Source of the DNA: Megamerina dolium
Taxonomy: Eukaryota; Arthropoda; Insecta; Diptera; Megamerinidae
Length of the DNA: 64,000 bases
Reading direction: 5' to 3'
NCBI GenBank assembly: GCA_963854835.1
Contig: OY978530.1
Span: 10,455,872-10,519,871, forward strand
The notes under the pieces are model-generated. The model ran no database searches and had not been told where the DNA came from. It worked only from the letters and a program-made list of their open reading frames with translations. The position numbers and the translations under genes were made by a program. Positions 9,521-21,094 of this stretch are shown piece after piece (positions within the stretch are counted from its first letter, which is position 1; each line of letters opens with the position of its first letter).

Positions 9521-9905
9521 TATTTTGCCTTACTTGAGAGTGTTTTTGCCAATTTGATCCCGAATTTGATATTTTTAATTGGGGCCGGCCACTAGTTTGG
9601 CCGCTAGAAGGCGCCAAACTTTTGATCCCCAATTATAAAAGTGTCCATAACTTCCGTATAAGTATACTTTTTTTTAAATTTTAAAAACTAAAGTGAAGAT
9701 CCCGATAAGCATTATAGATTTTTAAGCAGGGGCGCCCATTTTTTGCAGTGAAAAACCCCCCAGACAAATTTTCTAAAATTTGAAAAAATGTTGTTTTTCG
9801 GGTTTCTGATCTTCGGAAATGCATTTTGGAGCATTTTGTGTATTTTGGGGGTAAACCACCCCGCCCATTTTTGATCCCCCTAATAGAAACTTGCGAAAAA
9901 AGTAC
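9521..9905 (+). repeat. Left terminal inverted repeat of the Merlin-like element
   Basis: Inverted counterpart of about 10805-11112. Shared blocks include GAATTTGATATTTTTAATTG, TTTTTAAGCAGGGG and CACCCCGCCCATTTTTG, in matching reversed order. Confidence 0.75.
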
Positions 9906-10133
9906 CGTCTAATATATCCAATATTTCAAATTTATTATTTAGTACTTTCGTTCAATTTCCAAAATTTCTTTTTCATTTTACGTATAAAAATAATATTTTT
10001 TCGTATTCATTTGCAAATAAAAAATGTATAAAAAATTTTTTTTTCGTATTTATTTGCAAATAGAAAAACCTTTAATATTTTTTTTCGTATTAATTTTTAT
10101 ACTTTAGTTCTAGTTCCGGACAGAACCCGCGAA

Positions 10134-10538
10134 AATTTGATTCCACTCATAAAGGAGTGGATCTTGCCAGGTACGACGGTTATGAGTGATTGCAGGAAAC
10201 CCTATGCCACCTTAAAGGACGAGGGTTTTCAGCATCTCTCTGTTAACCACTCACTGTCGTTTGTCGACCCTGACACTGGAGCATGTACTAACTCTATTGA
10301 GTAGGAGTGGAGGGCCGACAAACGACAATAAGAGTCGTCGAGTCAAAGACAGCTCTTTTACACAGAATATCTGACGAAATATATGTTTTTTAAGCAATGC
10401 CGACTAAGAAAGTTAGATCCCTTCGCAGAGTTTATGAATGCTACGGGGGCCCTTTATAATCACCTTACTAGGGAATTTAATAATGAAGAAGCGGAAGGAG
10501 ATGAAGAGGAGCGAGAGGAAGAAATATTACATTATTAA
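10134..10538 (+). pseudogene. IS1595/ISXO2-like (Merlin) transposase C-terminal remnant
   Basis: In one frame: LPGTTVMSDCRKPYATLKDE, then VNHSLSFVDPDTGACTNSIE. This is the hallmark second half of ISXO2-like DDE domains: the Asp in SDC, the conserved VNHS-FVDP-TGA-TN-IE signature with its acidic residue, and then RADKRQ. Two in-frame stops (after NSIE and after DKRQ) break it. The C-terminus (YLTKYMFFKQCRLRKLDPFA) and an acidic tail remain readable to the stop at 10538. The N-terminal half with the first catalytic Asp is missing upstream, where only AT-rich filler is found. It cannot be active. Confidence 0.8.
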
Positions 10539-10804
10539 AGAAGCAACAAGAACAATTTTTTTTAAATATACAAAAAAGAAGTCAACAACACTTATAATAA
10601 AATCTAAAAAAAAAAGCCGTTGAGGGCCGAAGCATTTCGTGTTTTTTGGGGGGTAAACCACCCCGCCCATTTTTGTACCCATTTTATTAAAAACTTGTGT
10701 TTAATACTTCTTTTGGTTTCTTTTCTCTCGATTCAAAAATCGCAACCGCTTCGCTCCAAAAAACAAAAAAGATATATGAACTAAACAGAAATCAAAAAAG
10801 TATT

Positions 10805-11112
10805 AAACTTAATTTTTTAATAAAAGGGGTACAAAAATGGGCGGGGTGGTTAACCCCCTTAAAAAACACAAAATGATTCAAAATACATTTCCGAGGTTCA
10901 GAAACCCGTTAACAAGTTTTTTCCAAATATTAGAAAATTTGCCCGGTTGTGTTATTTACAGGAAAAATGGGTACCCCTGCTTAAAAATCGATAAAGCTTA
11001 TTAAGTTCTTCACTATAGTTTTTAGAATTAAAAAAAAGTTTATTTATACTAGTTGCCTGCCCCAATTAAAAATATCAAATTCGGGGTCCTTGGCAAAAAC
11101 ACTATTAAGTAA
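10805..11112 (-). repeat. Right terminal inverted repeat of the Merlin-like element
   Basis: Inverted counterpart of 9521-9905. The inner part (10815-10870) also pairs with 10640-10735 to give a second, tighter hairpin. Confidence 0.75.
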
Positions 11113-11128
11113 GACACATAAAATGCAC

Positions 11129-13205
11129 TTATTCCGTTTTTATCAGATTCCTTACAATTCTTTGCATTAATTGCTCCCCCTTTATGTCAAATCGCAATAT
11201 TCTGTACTCGGACATTGATGGTGCGTTGGATATTACCCAATTCCTAACAAGACCAAAGCTCCAGGTGTTTTCTAAGGTTAGATCCAGGACTTCATTCCGT
11301 ACGCTAGCTACGAAAGTTGGTGTATCACCCACATTTAAAATGTCTAATTTATTACTAATGATAAATTCAAGAAGGTACTCACCATGCTTGTTGGTATCTG
11401 TGCTCCTCCCCTCCTCGTTATGCGCATTGGCATCAGATCCAAGTATTAGAGGTTGCTTTTTCCTTTCACTGTACTTAACCAGTTTGAGACCAGCTCGGGT
11501 GGGGTCCAAGCATCATCCCTTGGTAGGTATCCTGATGCGAATATTATGTTACGTGTACTCCCGTTGATGTTGACCGGGATCTGCACCGCTACAAGATCTC
11601 TAGAGAGAAACTCTGAAAGTTCGTTAGTGTTCGTTAGTACTCGTTAGTACTATGAAAGCTCTAGGGTTTACACGCCTGATGTCCATATAACCTGCGTATT
11701 TGATGCACCCAAACCTCTTATTTGGCCCCTGAATACCCAAGGTTCCTGGGCCAGCACTATGCTCAGGTTGGGCCTCAGTGTTGCTCTAGCGATGACTGCC
11801 GAGGCGGCCATCGCATGGTGGAGATTAATTTGAGCTACTCTAATGCTAGATGCCGTCAAATTTAAGTACGGTTTCAGAACCCTTGATCATCTCATCTGTA
11901 AAAAGATTTTCGAGTTGCCACTGCTCCTCGCGTGAATGGATGACCTCCGGATAAGTTTTCGGAATTATAGCCAGTGTGACGCCTTTGGTGACATTGGCGT
12001 AGCTGACACCTTTCCTGGTCGTCTTTGGTCTCGAAGCAGGTTTTGGCAAATTTCTTGTCGCAACCCCCGGTGGAGTGTCAAAAGCCCTGTTTCTTTTGGC
12101 AGTATTGCGATCAGTTGGACTGATTTCTGTAGCGTCCCTCTTCCATGTGTCAGAGGTGCTTTTAGCGCGATTCAGCACTTTCTCCTTGGCTTCTTCGGCC
12201 GTTAAGCCCTCATTGAGATAGTACAGATTCCATTTGATACCCGCCCCTGTACCCCGGTATCAAACCGGTTGCCTATCTTGCAGCGCCGAAAGCGGGAAGC
12301 TGCATAATCTGTCCAGTACTTGTAGAGGGCTGTGCAGTTGCGGCCTTGTATGTCGAAGCACCCTCAGCAGCCACATTTCGCCTACTTTCCTTTTGTTTCT
12401 CGGGTCCAGTTACTGTTCGTGGCGCAGGTGCAGAGTTTTTACCTCCCCCGTTCCCCCTCTGTCCTCTCCGTTTAGGAGTTAAAACCTGCCGTTCAGAATT
12501 GAGGTTGAATGGATACGTGAACAATCAAAATTACTGTGATGGAAGTTTATCTGCAGCAGACGCAACATCTGTTAGGGTGATGTCTGCATCCTCTTGTGAG
12601 CTCAATAGCTCTCTTTCGTTATACAACTTCCTGAACGCATCCGTAAGGGTGGTGTTTGAAGAGGTATACCCTTCTTCTCCGCCCATACTTTCTCAAGGTC
12701 GGTAATGATATCACCTGCTTCACTGGGCGCTTGTTCGCTTTTTGAGACTAATTGCTCCGCTGATTCGCTGCCTTCTATTTTAACAAATACCCATTTGTCC
12801 ACAGGGAGATTTGGTTTGCAAGCTTTGAACAGCTATATTATTTTCTCCGGTTCAGAAGGCGCGGCCGGGATCCATACCCTTACCCTAGGACGACTGGAGA
12901 TGTCTTTCCTGTCGACCGCTACAAGCTTTTTCCCAGGATAGATTTTCCCAACCTTTGATATGGCAGTTTTGTACAATTCTACCACATGCAATGATCTTTA
13001 TCTGGCCCTGATACCAGCCCGCGCCTGTGCACGATGGCGGGGGGCCTGGATTGTAGCTGATTATATTCAGCGCAACTTTGGTAAGGGCAAGTTGGAGCCA
13101 TTTCCATTGGGCCTTCGGGATTTTCCCCTCATGATTATTCTCGTCCATGATACCAATTATTATTCGGTTGCGTGGAACCTTGTGTTTTTTGTCTCTTCGC
13201 AGCAT
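11129..13205 (-). pseudogene. LOA/R1-group LINE: ORF1 and endonuclease start
   Basis: Read downward from 13205: ORF1-like pieces (GWYQGQIKIIAC; then RVRVWIPAAPSEPEKIIQLF and VDKWVFVKIEGSES; a Pro/Ala/Ser-rich basic segment at 12524-12273; and YANVTKGVTLAIIPKTYPEV ... EEQWQLENLF at 12178-11846). ORF2 starts near 11859 with an apurinic-like endonuclease (IRVAQINLHHAMAAS, VLAQEPWVF) and continues at 11509-11129 with LGSDANAHNEEG and LDLTLENTW. RT is absent because the Merlin-like element lies downstream. Several frame breaks are present. ORF1 domain order looks unusual: a block that normally follows the EEQWQL helix lies upstream of it. The family call rests on the endonuclease and ORF1 style. 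Confidence 0.7.
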
Positions 13206-13419
13206 ATTTGACCTCCTCGGTCGATATCTGCCGCTTGGTGGTTGCCTTTGATGCTTCGTTCAGTTGATCGATGGAGAAGTCTAACATCAGCTTGTTTGAT
13301 CAGTCGATTGACTCGTTCAGCTCTACCGTTAGTTCCTCCTCAGTCGGTAGCGAACAAAGAGAAGGTTAAAATAGGAAGTATACAAAACTGCAAATTTGTA
13401 TTCATTGCAAATAATAACA

Positions 13420-14618
13420 AATACAGCAATGTTGAGAATGTTCAGCACGTACCAAATCAAATCTCTGCGTGAATTTATAGTTAGTAAGGTAAATGACTAT
13501 GAAAGGCAAAAAAGTTGTGTTTGTAGGTGACAACTGTAAAACTTTTTATCAACGCGGTAAGCTAATTGTAACAGCTCATATTAAAGATATTTTGTACTGA
13601 CTACATTGTGTGACGGTACGGATTGGCAAAGTGATGGCAGCTGTTAAAAGTTATGATTTGAGGCAGGCTCGGGCACATTTGCAGCAAAATTTTAAGTAAT
13701 GTAAGTAACTCTTCGGTTCATGTCAACTACGCTGGCGTAAACGATGACAAGGGCAAAAAAACGCGAACGGTTAGCAAGGAGAGTGGAGATTATGCAAAAA
13801 ATTCATTGAATTTGGTACATTGTGGCGATTTGGGTGCGATTAGCATAATTTCTTTTATCGGTGCGAGGTATTGCTGGTATTCATCGACGACTTCTCCAGG
13901 CAAATGTTGTGATACATGTTGTGAGAAAATCTGATATTCTCGAAAAAAAGTGTGACTGAAAAATTAAAATTCTTTTAACTGATACTGGTACTGAATACTT
14001 CAATTAGCAGTTTTAAGGTTTTATATTGTACAAACATTTGGCTTCATACATCAAAAGACGGCTCCGTACACGCCTGGACAGAACGGCCTTGTTGACCATA
14101 TGAATAGAACATTTATTGAGCGGGTGCGGTGTATATTGTTTGATTCTGGCCTCGACAACATTTTTGGGCAGAAGCAGCAAATACAGCGGCATATTTAATT
14201 AATCGTATTCCATGTCGTGGAAAGAGCAAGAGTCCTGAGGAATTCTGGTCAGATATTAAGCCGAATTTTAAGAACTTGCGTATTTTTGGTTGTACTGCCA
14301 TGATGCATGTACCTAAACAGAAGAGAACATTGCTTGATACCAAGTCGTATGAATATATTTTCGTTGGATACATGCAATGAATCAAAGGCGTACCGCTTGT
14401 GTAGAAAATCAGATAGGAAATTTATGATCAGTCGTAGTATTAGTTTTATTGAATATTCGAGCAATATGTTAGAATCTAACCATGGTCGATTAGTTGTTGA
14501 CATTAAAATCAATTATTTATTGAGTGACAGCAACCATTCAGAGGACGATGCCGAACTGGAATTGTCACACCTTAGTGAACTTGGTAGTGGTTCTAAAGGA
14601 GAGTACGAAGCAGCTTGA
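13420..14618 (+). pseudogene. Copia-type pol remnant (GAG-pre-integrase and integrase)
   Basis: In changing frames: NVQHVPNQISA-like and KLIVTAH (the pre-integrase block), a degraded integrase middle, then a clear integrase core segment from about 14052: TAPYTPGQNGLVDHMNRTFI, containing the P-Q-N-G-x-x region where the catalytic Glu would be expected (Asp-His here), followed by NIFWAEAANTAAYLINRIPC, FWSDIKPNFKNLRIFGCTA and YIFVGYM. A frame shift leads to SKAYRLCRKSDRKFMISRSI (14307-14618), the post-integrase block. RT is missing. It runs opposite to the Copia Gag at 1041-1895, so it is not the same copy. Confidence 0.85.
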
Positions 14619-14639
14619 AGTAATACGTCAAATGATCAA

Positions 14640-15110
14640 AGAGAGTCTGCGGTGACAGAGGCTAGTGCTCGTCGCTTCAAACGCAACGCTAGCAAAACAA
14701 ATAAAAAACTGGAGTTTTGTGCTATTTCTGAAGTTGGTGATCCTGTTAGTTACTGTTAAAAATCAATTTTTAAATGAGATGCGAGCGCTAACTTTATTAA
14801 AATAATTTACATAATTATTTTTGTGTCTTATAGCACTGCCAGATATGCTATTAAAGGCGAGTGTTCTTAAATCATATCAATCTGGCAACATTATTTCATT
14901 CCTTCTTTACTTTTGTATTCTCTTGTTATATGTACATACACTGAATTTTGTATTCTCGGATTCTATATATACTGAACAAAGTTATTTGCTTGCTATCTTC
15001 AAACTACGGGTAAGTAGTTAATTCTCCGCTCATCAATAAATCATATCCTAGACGAAAGACCAAATAAGTTATGGTGGTTTATAGTTAAAATTTTTATGGG
15101 AGCTACATGA
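14640..15110. other. AT-rich stretch without a recognised feature
   Basis: It follows the Copia pol remnant and may include Copia 3' sequence or an LTR, but no repeat partner is visible in the window. Confidence 0.4.
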
Positions 15111-15111
15111 A

Positions 15112-15802
15112 ATAGTTCGTGGTTCATCCATCTGGCCATTACAACCGAAAATAGATGCAGCTGTTTCTGATCTTCGATAGCTGGCGCCAGTTAGAAATTC
15201 TATGACCCGTCAAGTTTTCCAGTACTTGGGTTTTTAAACAGTTGGTTAGTTCTTCCTCTTCTGCTTCGCCTACCAGCGGATTCCGAATATAACACCCTCT
15301 TAGCTGGAGCGTATTCTTCAACTCGATCGACATGATGTAGCCAGAGCAGCGGCTGAATTTTTGTACGCTTTAATATGTCAATGTCGGCATACAGCCCATT
15401 ATACGATACTTGCCACCATCGCAAATAGGTCCAATCTGAGATGGAAAGTGTTCAAACTTCAGCACCATAACTAAAAACAAGCACGATGAGAGACTTGTGG
15501 AGTTTTAGTTTTTAGAGTCTTGCCCGGTTTCTTAATTGAATACTTATCCCAAAGTAGCATTTGTTTAAGAGAGTGATCGCTCGTATTATCTCCAGGCTGA
15601 CATCATTACTGGTGTTAAAACTTGCTCCAAGATAGACAAAGTACCTCACTACTTCAGAAGGGTAGTTGTGAACAGTGATGAACAGTGATTTTTTCAGCCT
15701 TGTTCCTGCTTCTACCCATCTCCATCTCGTCACACTAGCGCCCCCGCACTCCTTTTCGATCTTTATCAACTTAGCTAAAGAAGTATTCATAAAATTTGTC
15801 AC
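15112..15802 (-). pseudogene. Diverged RTE LINE 3' end (copy H)
   Basis: The minus strand reads VRYFVYLGASFNTSNDVSLE and LNKCYFGISIQL (15802-15512), then RWWQVSYNGLYADIDILKRT and HVDRVEEYAPAKRVLYSE (15424-15200). It ends near 15135 with the 3' terminal sequence shared by the other RTE copies (GGCCATTACAACCG). It is clearly more diverged than copies A-D, hence an older insertion. It lacks endonuclease and the RT catalytic block. Confidence 0.85.
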
Positions 15803-15885
15803 AATTAATTATCCTAGAATGAAACATAAAATTCTTTTAGGCAAAATATGCTCAGATCGTTTTATTCCTTGCAGAGGAATTTTAA

Positions 15886-15928
15886 GTTTGAAATAGACCT
15901 ACCTAATAAAGGTAGGTCTATTTCAAAC
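15886..15928. repeat. Perfect 19-bp-arm palindrome
   Basis: GTTTGAAATAGACCTACCT (15886-15904), 5-nt loop, and its exact complement (15910-15928). Such a perfect hairpin may extrude as a cruciform. No flanking element explains it. Confidence 0.95.
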
Positions 15929-16337
15929 CTATGCTTACCCAAAATCATACAGTTCCAGAATATAACAAACTTTGTGTGGATGAAATTATGGTTTCTCTTA
16001 AAAGCAGATCCAAATTATGGCAATATATTGCGAAAAGCCGATAAAATGTAGAATAATAGTATTTCGTCTGTGTGGTTTAAAAGGCGCAACATATGATTTC
16101 GAAAGACCTTTGGGACCTAATGTTGCTCTAATGTTCCTGAGCACCTTATAATAACCATTCCTACAATAAGAAATTTCACGTTTTATTAAACATTATACAC
16201 TACATTATCGTACATAGAGTAAAAATATTGAGAAATTGAGCAATATTGCCTTTTGTATAATATTATTGACTTTAAAATTATTTAAAATAAATTTATTATA
16301 CTTGCAACGTTGAAAAGAAAACATCGTACTCTTACAT

Positions 16338-16347
16338 TGGTGACCCC
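16338..16347 (+). other. Candidate primer binding site and 5' LTR end of a CsRn1-like Gypsy
   Basis: TGGTGACCCC follows ...CTTACA (possible LTR end at 16336) and lies upstream of a Gag-PR of matching type. CsRn1-clade elements are described as using a tRNA-Trp-type site of this form. The LTR start, perhaps TGTTGCTCTA near 16120, is unproven because no second LTR is seen. Confidence 0.5.
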
Positions 16348-16479
16348 TACTCAAAACACAAATTTGAAGAAATATGAGTTTACATCATAGTCCTCAGAGG
16401 TCCAATCCAATCCAAAAATATAACGAATAGTGATCAAAATTCAAACAACGATAAACATCTGATGAAAATTTACCACTAA

Positions 16480-17620
16480 CTAATAGTAACCCATCAAGTG
16501 GAGTAATTGCAGCTACAAATATTAACAAGCAACCAGCCTTTTGGCGTGAAGACCCACAACTATGGATAAATCAAATTGAAGCAATTTTTTCATTCGCAAA
16601 TATACAAAGAGATGCCACAAAAGCCAATCACCTTGTTGCAAATTTAGACAGCTCAATGTTAAAATATGTGGGTGCCCTCTTACGGGAGCCTCGTAACGAC
16701 GGCTTAAAAGATAGGTCATAAAAGAAAGGTTGATCAAAACATTTGAGCAATCAAGCGAATCAAAGCTTCGTCAATTAATTAGCGGTATAGTTCTCGGTTA
16801 TCAACGACCAACTCAATTGCTTTAAGAAAGGCATTGTTTGGCGGCAGGGAAGGTAAATGACGATATATTTAGAGCACTTTTCCTAGATAAAATGCCAGAT
16901 AGTGCACGACCTATCTTTTCAGTCAATAAATCTAGCCTTCCAAACTTGCCAAAGAGGCAGATGTTATGCGTCCAGCATTAGCAGCAGTTATTAAAGATCG
17001 AAGTGAATCTTGAGGATCTATATTGTTAAACCTAGAAAGCATGTCGGCACAATTCAAAACCTTGCAAAAAGAAATCAAATTGCTAAACGAAAACAAGTCA
17101 GCCAATAAAAATCGTAATCTTTTTCGATTCCGTTCTAATAATCGTACTTATCCTAATAGAAATGTTTGGAATAATACTTGGTCCTGGTATCATAACAAGT
17201 TTGGTACCAATGCCAGCAAATGCATCATACCATATGGATTTTCAAAAAACGAGTAAGATTTTCAGAATTGGCGACTTCTGAATCTTATGCGTTAAACGGT
17301 TGCCTTTTTCTAAAAGAGAAAAACAAACAAATATTTTCTTATTGATACCTGAGCCGATGTTTCAGTAATACCAATTAGTATTTGCAACAGCTCTCCTAAA
17401 AAACTTCAGCACCTTCAGTTATTCGCTGCAAATGGTTTTACCATCAAAACGTACGCTACCAATCTTTTAGAACATAATCTTGGTCTTCGTCGTCAATTCA
17501 ATTGGAATTACATTATTGGGTATATAAGTAATTGGAGCAGATTTTCTAAAACACCATCATTTACTACTAGATCTTAAAAATATGACACTTGTTGATGGTA
17601 AAGCCTTTCTATCCACATAT
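16480..17620 (+). pseudogene. Gypsy (CsRn1-like) Gag-protease remnant
   Basis: The plus strand reads INKQPAFWREDPQLWINQIE (Gag matrix-like start), FANIQRDATKANHLVANLDS, and after frame breaks the segment at 17023-17256 ending WSWYHNKFGTNASKCIIPYG. That is the atypical C-x-x-H-type Gag zinc motif of this clade, with the first Cys replaced by Trp. A protease follows: FLIDT-ADVSVIPIS (frames vary), LQLFAANG and an IGADFLKHHLLLDLK-like block near 17530-17580. No RT follows; the sequence stops near the RTE 3' end at 17741. It is heavily decayed. Confidence 0.75.
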
Positions 17621-17740
17621 AGGCATATAAAAAAAAGATAGAGCGCATATCATAAACTGTTTGAAAAGTTTCCAAAACTTTATTCGTTAATAAATAATAA
17701 CAAAGCATCTTCCTCTTTAGTATATTATCATATTGAAACA

Positions 17741-20700
17741 TACTTACTTACTTATGTGGCCATAACAACCGAATATCGGTTTAGGCCGAAAATAACATGC
17801 TTCGCCAGCCATCTCTGTTCTTTGCTAGCTGGCGCCAGTTAGAAATTCCAAGTGCCGTCAGGATCTCCAGTACTTGGTCTTTCCAACGGAGGTTAGGTCT
17901 TCCTCTTCTGCGTCGTCCTCCAGCGGGTTCCGAATATAACACCTTCTTAGCTGGAGCGTGTTTTTTCATTCGCTCGACATGACCTAGCCAGCGCAGCCGC
18001 TGGATTTTATGCGCTTTACTATGTCAATATTGGCATACAGTTTATACAGCTAATGGTTGTACCATATTCGGTACTCGCCACCAACGCAAGTAGGTCCAAA
18101 GATCTTGCGTAGGACTTTTCTCTCATAAACTCCAAGCACTCGCTCATCCGAGGTGAAAATTGTCCAGGCTTCAGCGCCATATGTTAGGACAGGCATGATG
18201 AGAGACTTGTAGAGTGTAGTTTTCGTTCTTCGAGAGGGCTCGACTTCTCAATTGCTTACTTAGCCCAAAGTAACACCTGTTAGCAAGAGTTATCCTATGC
18301 ATGATCTCCAAGCTGACGTTATTACTGCTGTTAATGCTGGTTCCAAGATAGACAAAGTCCATTACTACTTCAAAAGCGTAGTTGTCAACAGTGACGTTCT
18401 GTCCAAGACGCCGGGACTCTTTGTTTGTTGACACTAGATACTTCGTCTTGCCCTCGTTCACCGTGAGACCCATCCGACGCGACTCTCTTTCTAACTCTCA
18501 GAATCCTGCACTGACTGCTCGCGTATTCATGCCGATTATGTCAATATCGTCGGCATACGCCAACAGCATGACACTTTTGTTGAAGATAGTGCCATTATGT
18601 CGTAGATCAGCAGCTCGTATTATTTTCTCCATAATAAGATTGAAGAAGTCGCACGAGAACGAATCACCTTGTCTGAAACCCCCTTCGGTATTAAACGGTG
18701 CGGAGAGGTCCTTCCCAATTTTCCCTGCACGACGGGAGTTATGCAGTGTCATTCTACAAAGTCGAATGAGCTTTGCAGGAATACCGAACTCAGACATTGT
18801 TGCGTAGAGGTAATCCCTTACCGGACTGTCGAAAGCGGGTTTATAATCAACAAATAGGTGGTGTGTGTCGATCTGTTTTTCTTGGGTCTTCTCCAGGATT
18901 TGGCGCAGTGTGAAAATCTGGTCGATGGTGGATTTACCAGGTCTGAAGCCACACTGATACGGTTCAATCAGGTTGCTGAGCATAGGCTTCAACCTTTCAC
19001 AGAGTACGCTTGATAGAACCTTGTAAGCGATACTCAGGAGACTTATTCCACGGTAGTTGGGGCAAATTGTGGGGTCTCCTTTTTTATGTATAGGACAGAG
19101 AACACTGAGCCTCCAATCATCAGGCATGCTTTCATCCGACCATATTCTGCTTATGAGCTGGTGCATGCGGGTGAGCAGCTCATCGCCTCCGGTCTTAAAC
19201 AACTCGGCAGGCAGGCCATCAGCACCTGCAGCTTTATTGTTCTTCAGCCTTAAAATGGCAGTTTCAACCTCGTCAAAGTCGGGTGGTGGAACATCAACAC
19301 CATCATCTGTAATTGGGGTTATCGGGCAATCTCCTTCACTGGCGGATTTGTTCGTAGCATCGCCATTCAGTAACGTGGAGAAGCGTTCCCTCCATAGGCT
19401 CAGTACACTCTGGACATCTTTAACCAGATTCCCATTTCCATCACGACAAGAAGAGGCTCCGTGATTTAAACCTCCACTCAGGCGCTTGATCTTTTCGAAG
19501 AATTTTCAAGTCTCATTCTTGTCGGTACACATCTCTATCTCCTCACACTCGCGTCTTTCCAACTCCCTCTTCTTGCGCCTGTAAAGACGTCTCTCTGCAC
19601 TCCTTTTCTCTCTGTACCGCTCCATAATAGCTCGCGTTGCGCCTGCACGCAGGGTTCTTCTGTAGGCGGCGTCTTTCTCTGCGGTAGCGTCGCGACACTC
19701 CTGATCATACCACTCATTCCTCAGAGGCCGGTAGTAACCGATTACCTCCTCGGCAGCAGTAGTCATGGAGTGGGATATATGTGTCCACCGTGCGCATGTA
19801 TCATCAAGTGGGGGAGTGTTCTGCATAAGCAGATCCGATAGTCGAGTGGAAAATGCATCTGCTGTCTCTGGTGATCGCAGCTTACTGACGTCGAGCTTTC
19901 TCTGTGTGGGACTTCTCTTGTTATTTGCGACACATAAGCGTGTGCGCACCTTAGCTGCAACAAGGTAGTGATCCGAGTCGATGTTGGCATCACGGATGGA
20001 AGCATGGAAGCATGCCTTCCGTCAATCACCACATGATCAATTTGGTTTCTTGTACGTTGATCTGGAGACAGCCATGTCGCTTTGTGGATGTCGAGATGCT
20101 GGAATCTGGTACCACCAATTACCATGTTTCGTGCTGCGGCGAAGTCGATCAGCCTCATTCCGTTATCGGAGGTGTTCTGGTGGAGGCTGAATTTTCCGAC
20201 AGTTGGACCAAAGGTACCTTCCTTGCCCACCCTGGCATTAAAGTCGCCAAGCACGATTTTGATATCGTGGCGGGGGCAGCGGTCATAAGCTTCTTCGAGG
20301 CGCTAAAAGAAGCTCTCCTTGGTCACATTGTCCTTCTCATCCGTCGGAGCGTGGGCACATATAAGGCTGACGTTGAAGTATTTTGCCTTGATGCGGGATT
20401 GTGGCCAGCCGTTCGTTCACAGGCGTGAACTGTGAGACAATATTTCGTAGTCTCTTGCTGACCAAAAATCCACATCCTAATTCGTGCCTTTCTGCATGGC
20501 AACTGTAGTAGATGTCACAGGACGCTCTTTTGGAGCAGCCCTGTCCTGTCCATCGCATTTCCTGGAGAGCGGTGATTTCAGCTCTGTATTTTTCGAGGAC
20601 ATCAACCAGCTGGATAGAGGCACCCTCAATATAAAGGGACCGGACATTCCAGGTGCATATCCGTAAATCATTGTCGTTTTTTCCTTTGCGGGGGTCATCA

Positions 20701-21093
20701 ACAAAAGCGGTAGTCCTTATCCGAGGCATATTTGTTTTTTTCATTGGGGAGGTTTTTTATGTGGCGGGTCCCAAACCCAACGCACAACCTCTAACCGAGG
20801 AGATTTTCGCCACTCACTTCAGCCGCCTCCCAGCGGGTCCCAGGAAGACGTTGCCCGGTGGTCGCCAAATGAAGGGCCTCCATTAATAATAATGAAAGCG
20901 CCATCACATAGTAAGCAGAGCAAGCTATATGACTACCCCTCATTAACAAATAAAGGTATCATCACATAGCGCTCAGATCAAACTACATGACAGCCAGTGA
21001 GTTGACTTGCGATGAGTTCAACAAGGATTGCGCTAGCCCCACCCGGTTGAGGCAGTTAGACACGTGACCTTGCGAAAACGCCACCAGACCACC
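17741..21093 (-). mobile_element. RTE-clade LINE, near full length, inactive (copy A)
   Basis: About 3.35 kb. The 5' end is near 21093 (GGTGGTCTGG in element sense) and the 3' end is at 17741 with an (AAGT)n-type tail. The single ORF starts near 20744 (MPRIRTTAFVDDPRKGK): endonuclease RICTWNVRSLY, ALQEMRWTGQG, LGDFNARVGKEG and NQIDHVVIDGRH; a basic linker; then RT from about 19464 with LPAELFKTGGDELL, GFRPGKSTIDQI, FRQGDSFSCDFFN and AYADDIDIIG; ending with LRWKDQVLEILTALGISNWR near 17850. Frameshifts and small deletions interrupt the endonuclease (about 20340 and 19980) and the RT. A twin 5' leader is shared with copy D. The family was clearly active recently, given the near-identical copies. 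Confidence 0.92.
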
Positions 21094-21094
21094 C

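Larger units (their letters stand above)
9521..11112 (+). mobile_element. Merlin-like DNA transposon remnant with long terminal inverted repeats (copy 1)
   Basis: The left end (CCTTACTTGAGAGTGTTTTT...) and the right end (...AAAAACACTATTAAGTAAG) are inverted copies with roughly 75-85% similarity by eye over 300-400 bp, including the GGGGGTAAACCACCCCGCCC block. A third copy of that block at about 10640-10690 lies in direct orientation with the left one and forms a hairpin with 10815-10870. The centre holds a broken IS1595/ISXO2-type transposase, which points to the Merlin superfamily. No target duplication was identified, so the exact ends are approximate. The element predates the duplication. 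Confidence 0.7.
2195..11840. repeat. Duplicon copy 1 (about 5.7 kb shared, plus LTR-element insertion)
   Basis: From the G at 2195 to the C at 11840 this sequence matches 24276-33327. The coordinate offset is 25358 before about 3495 and 25359 from there to 4389. It drops by exactly 3924 (3920-bp element plus 4-bp target duplication) to 21435, then changes by 52 to 21487. Apart from the insertions and indels of 1, 12 and 40 bp, only scattered substitutions are visible, so identity is very high. The RTE at 24342-27605 is absent here. The left edge falls inside a Gypsy RT and is preceded by a poly-T tract; the right edge continues naturally into LOA ORF1. Confidence 0.95.
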
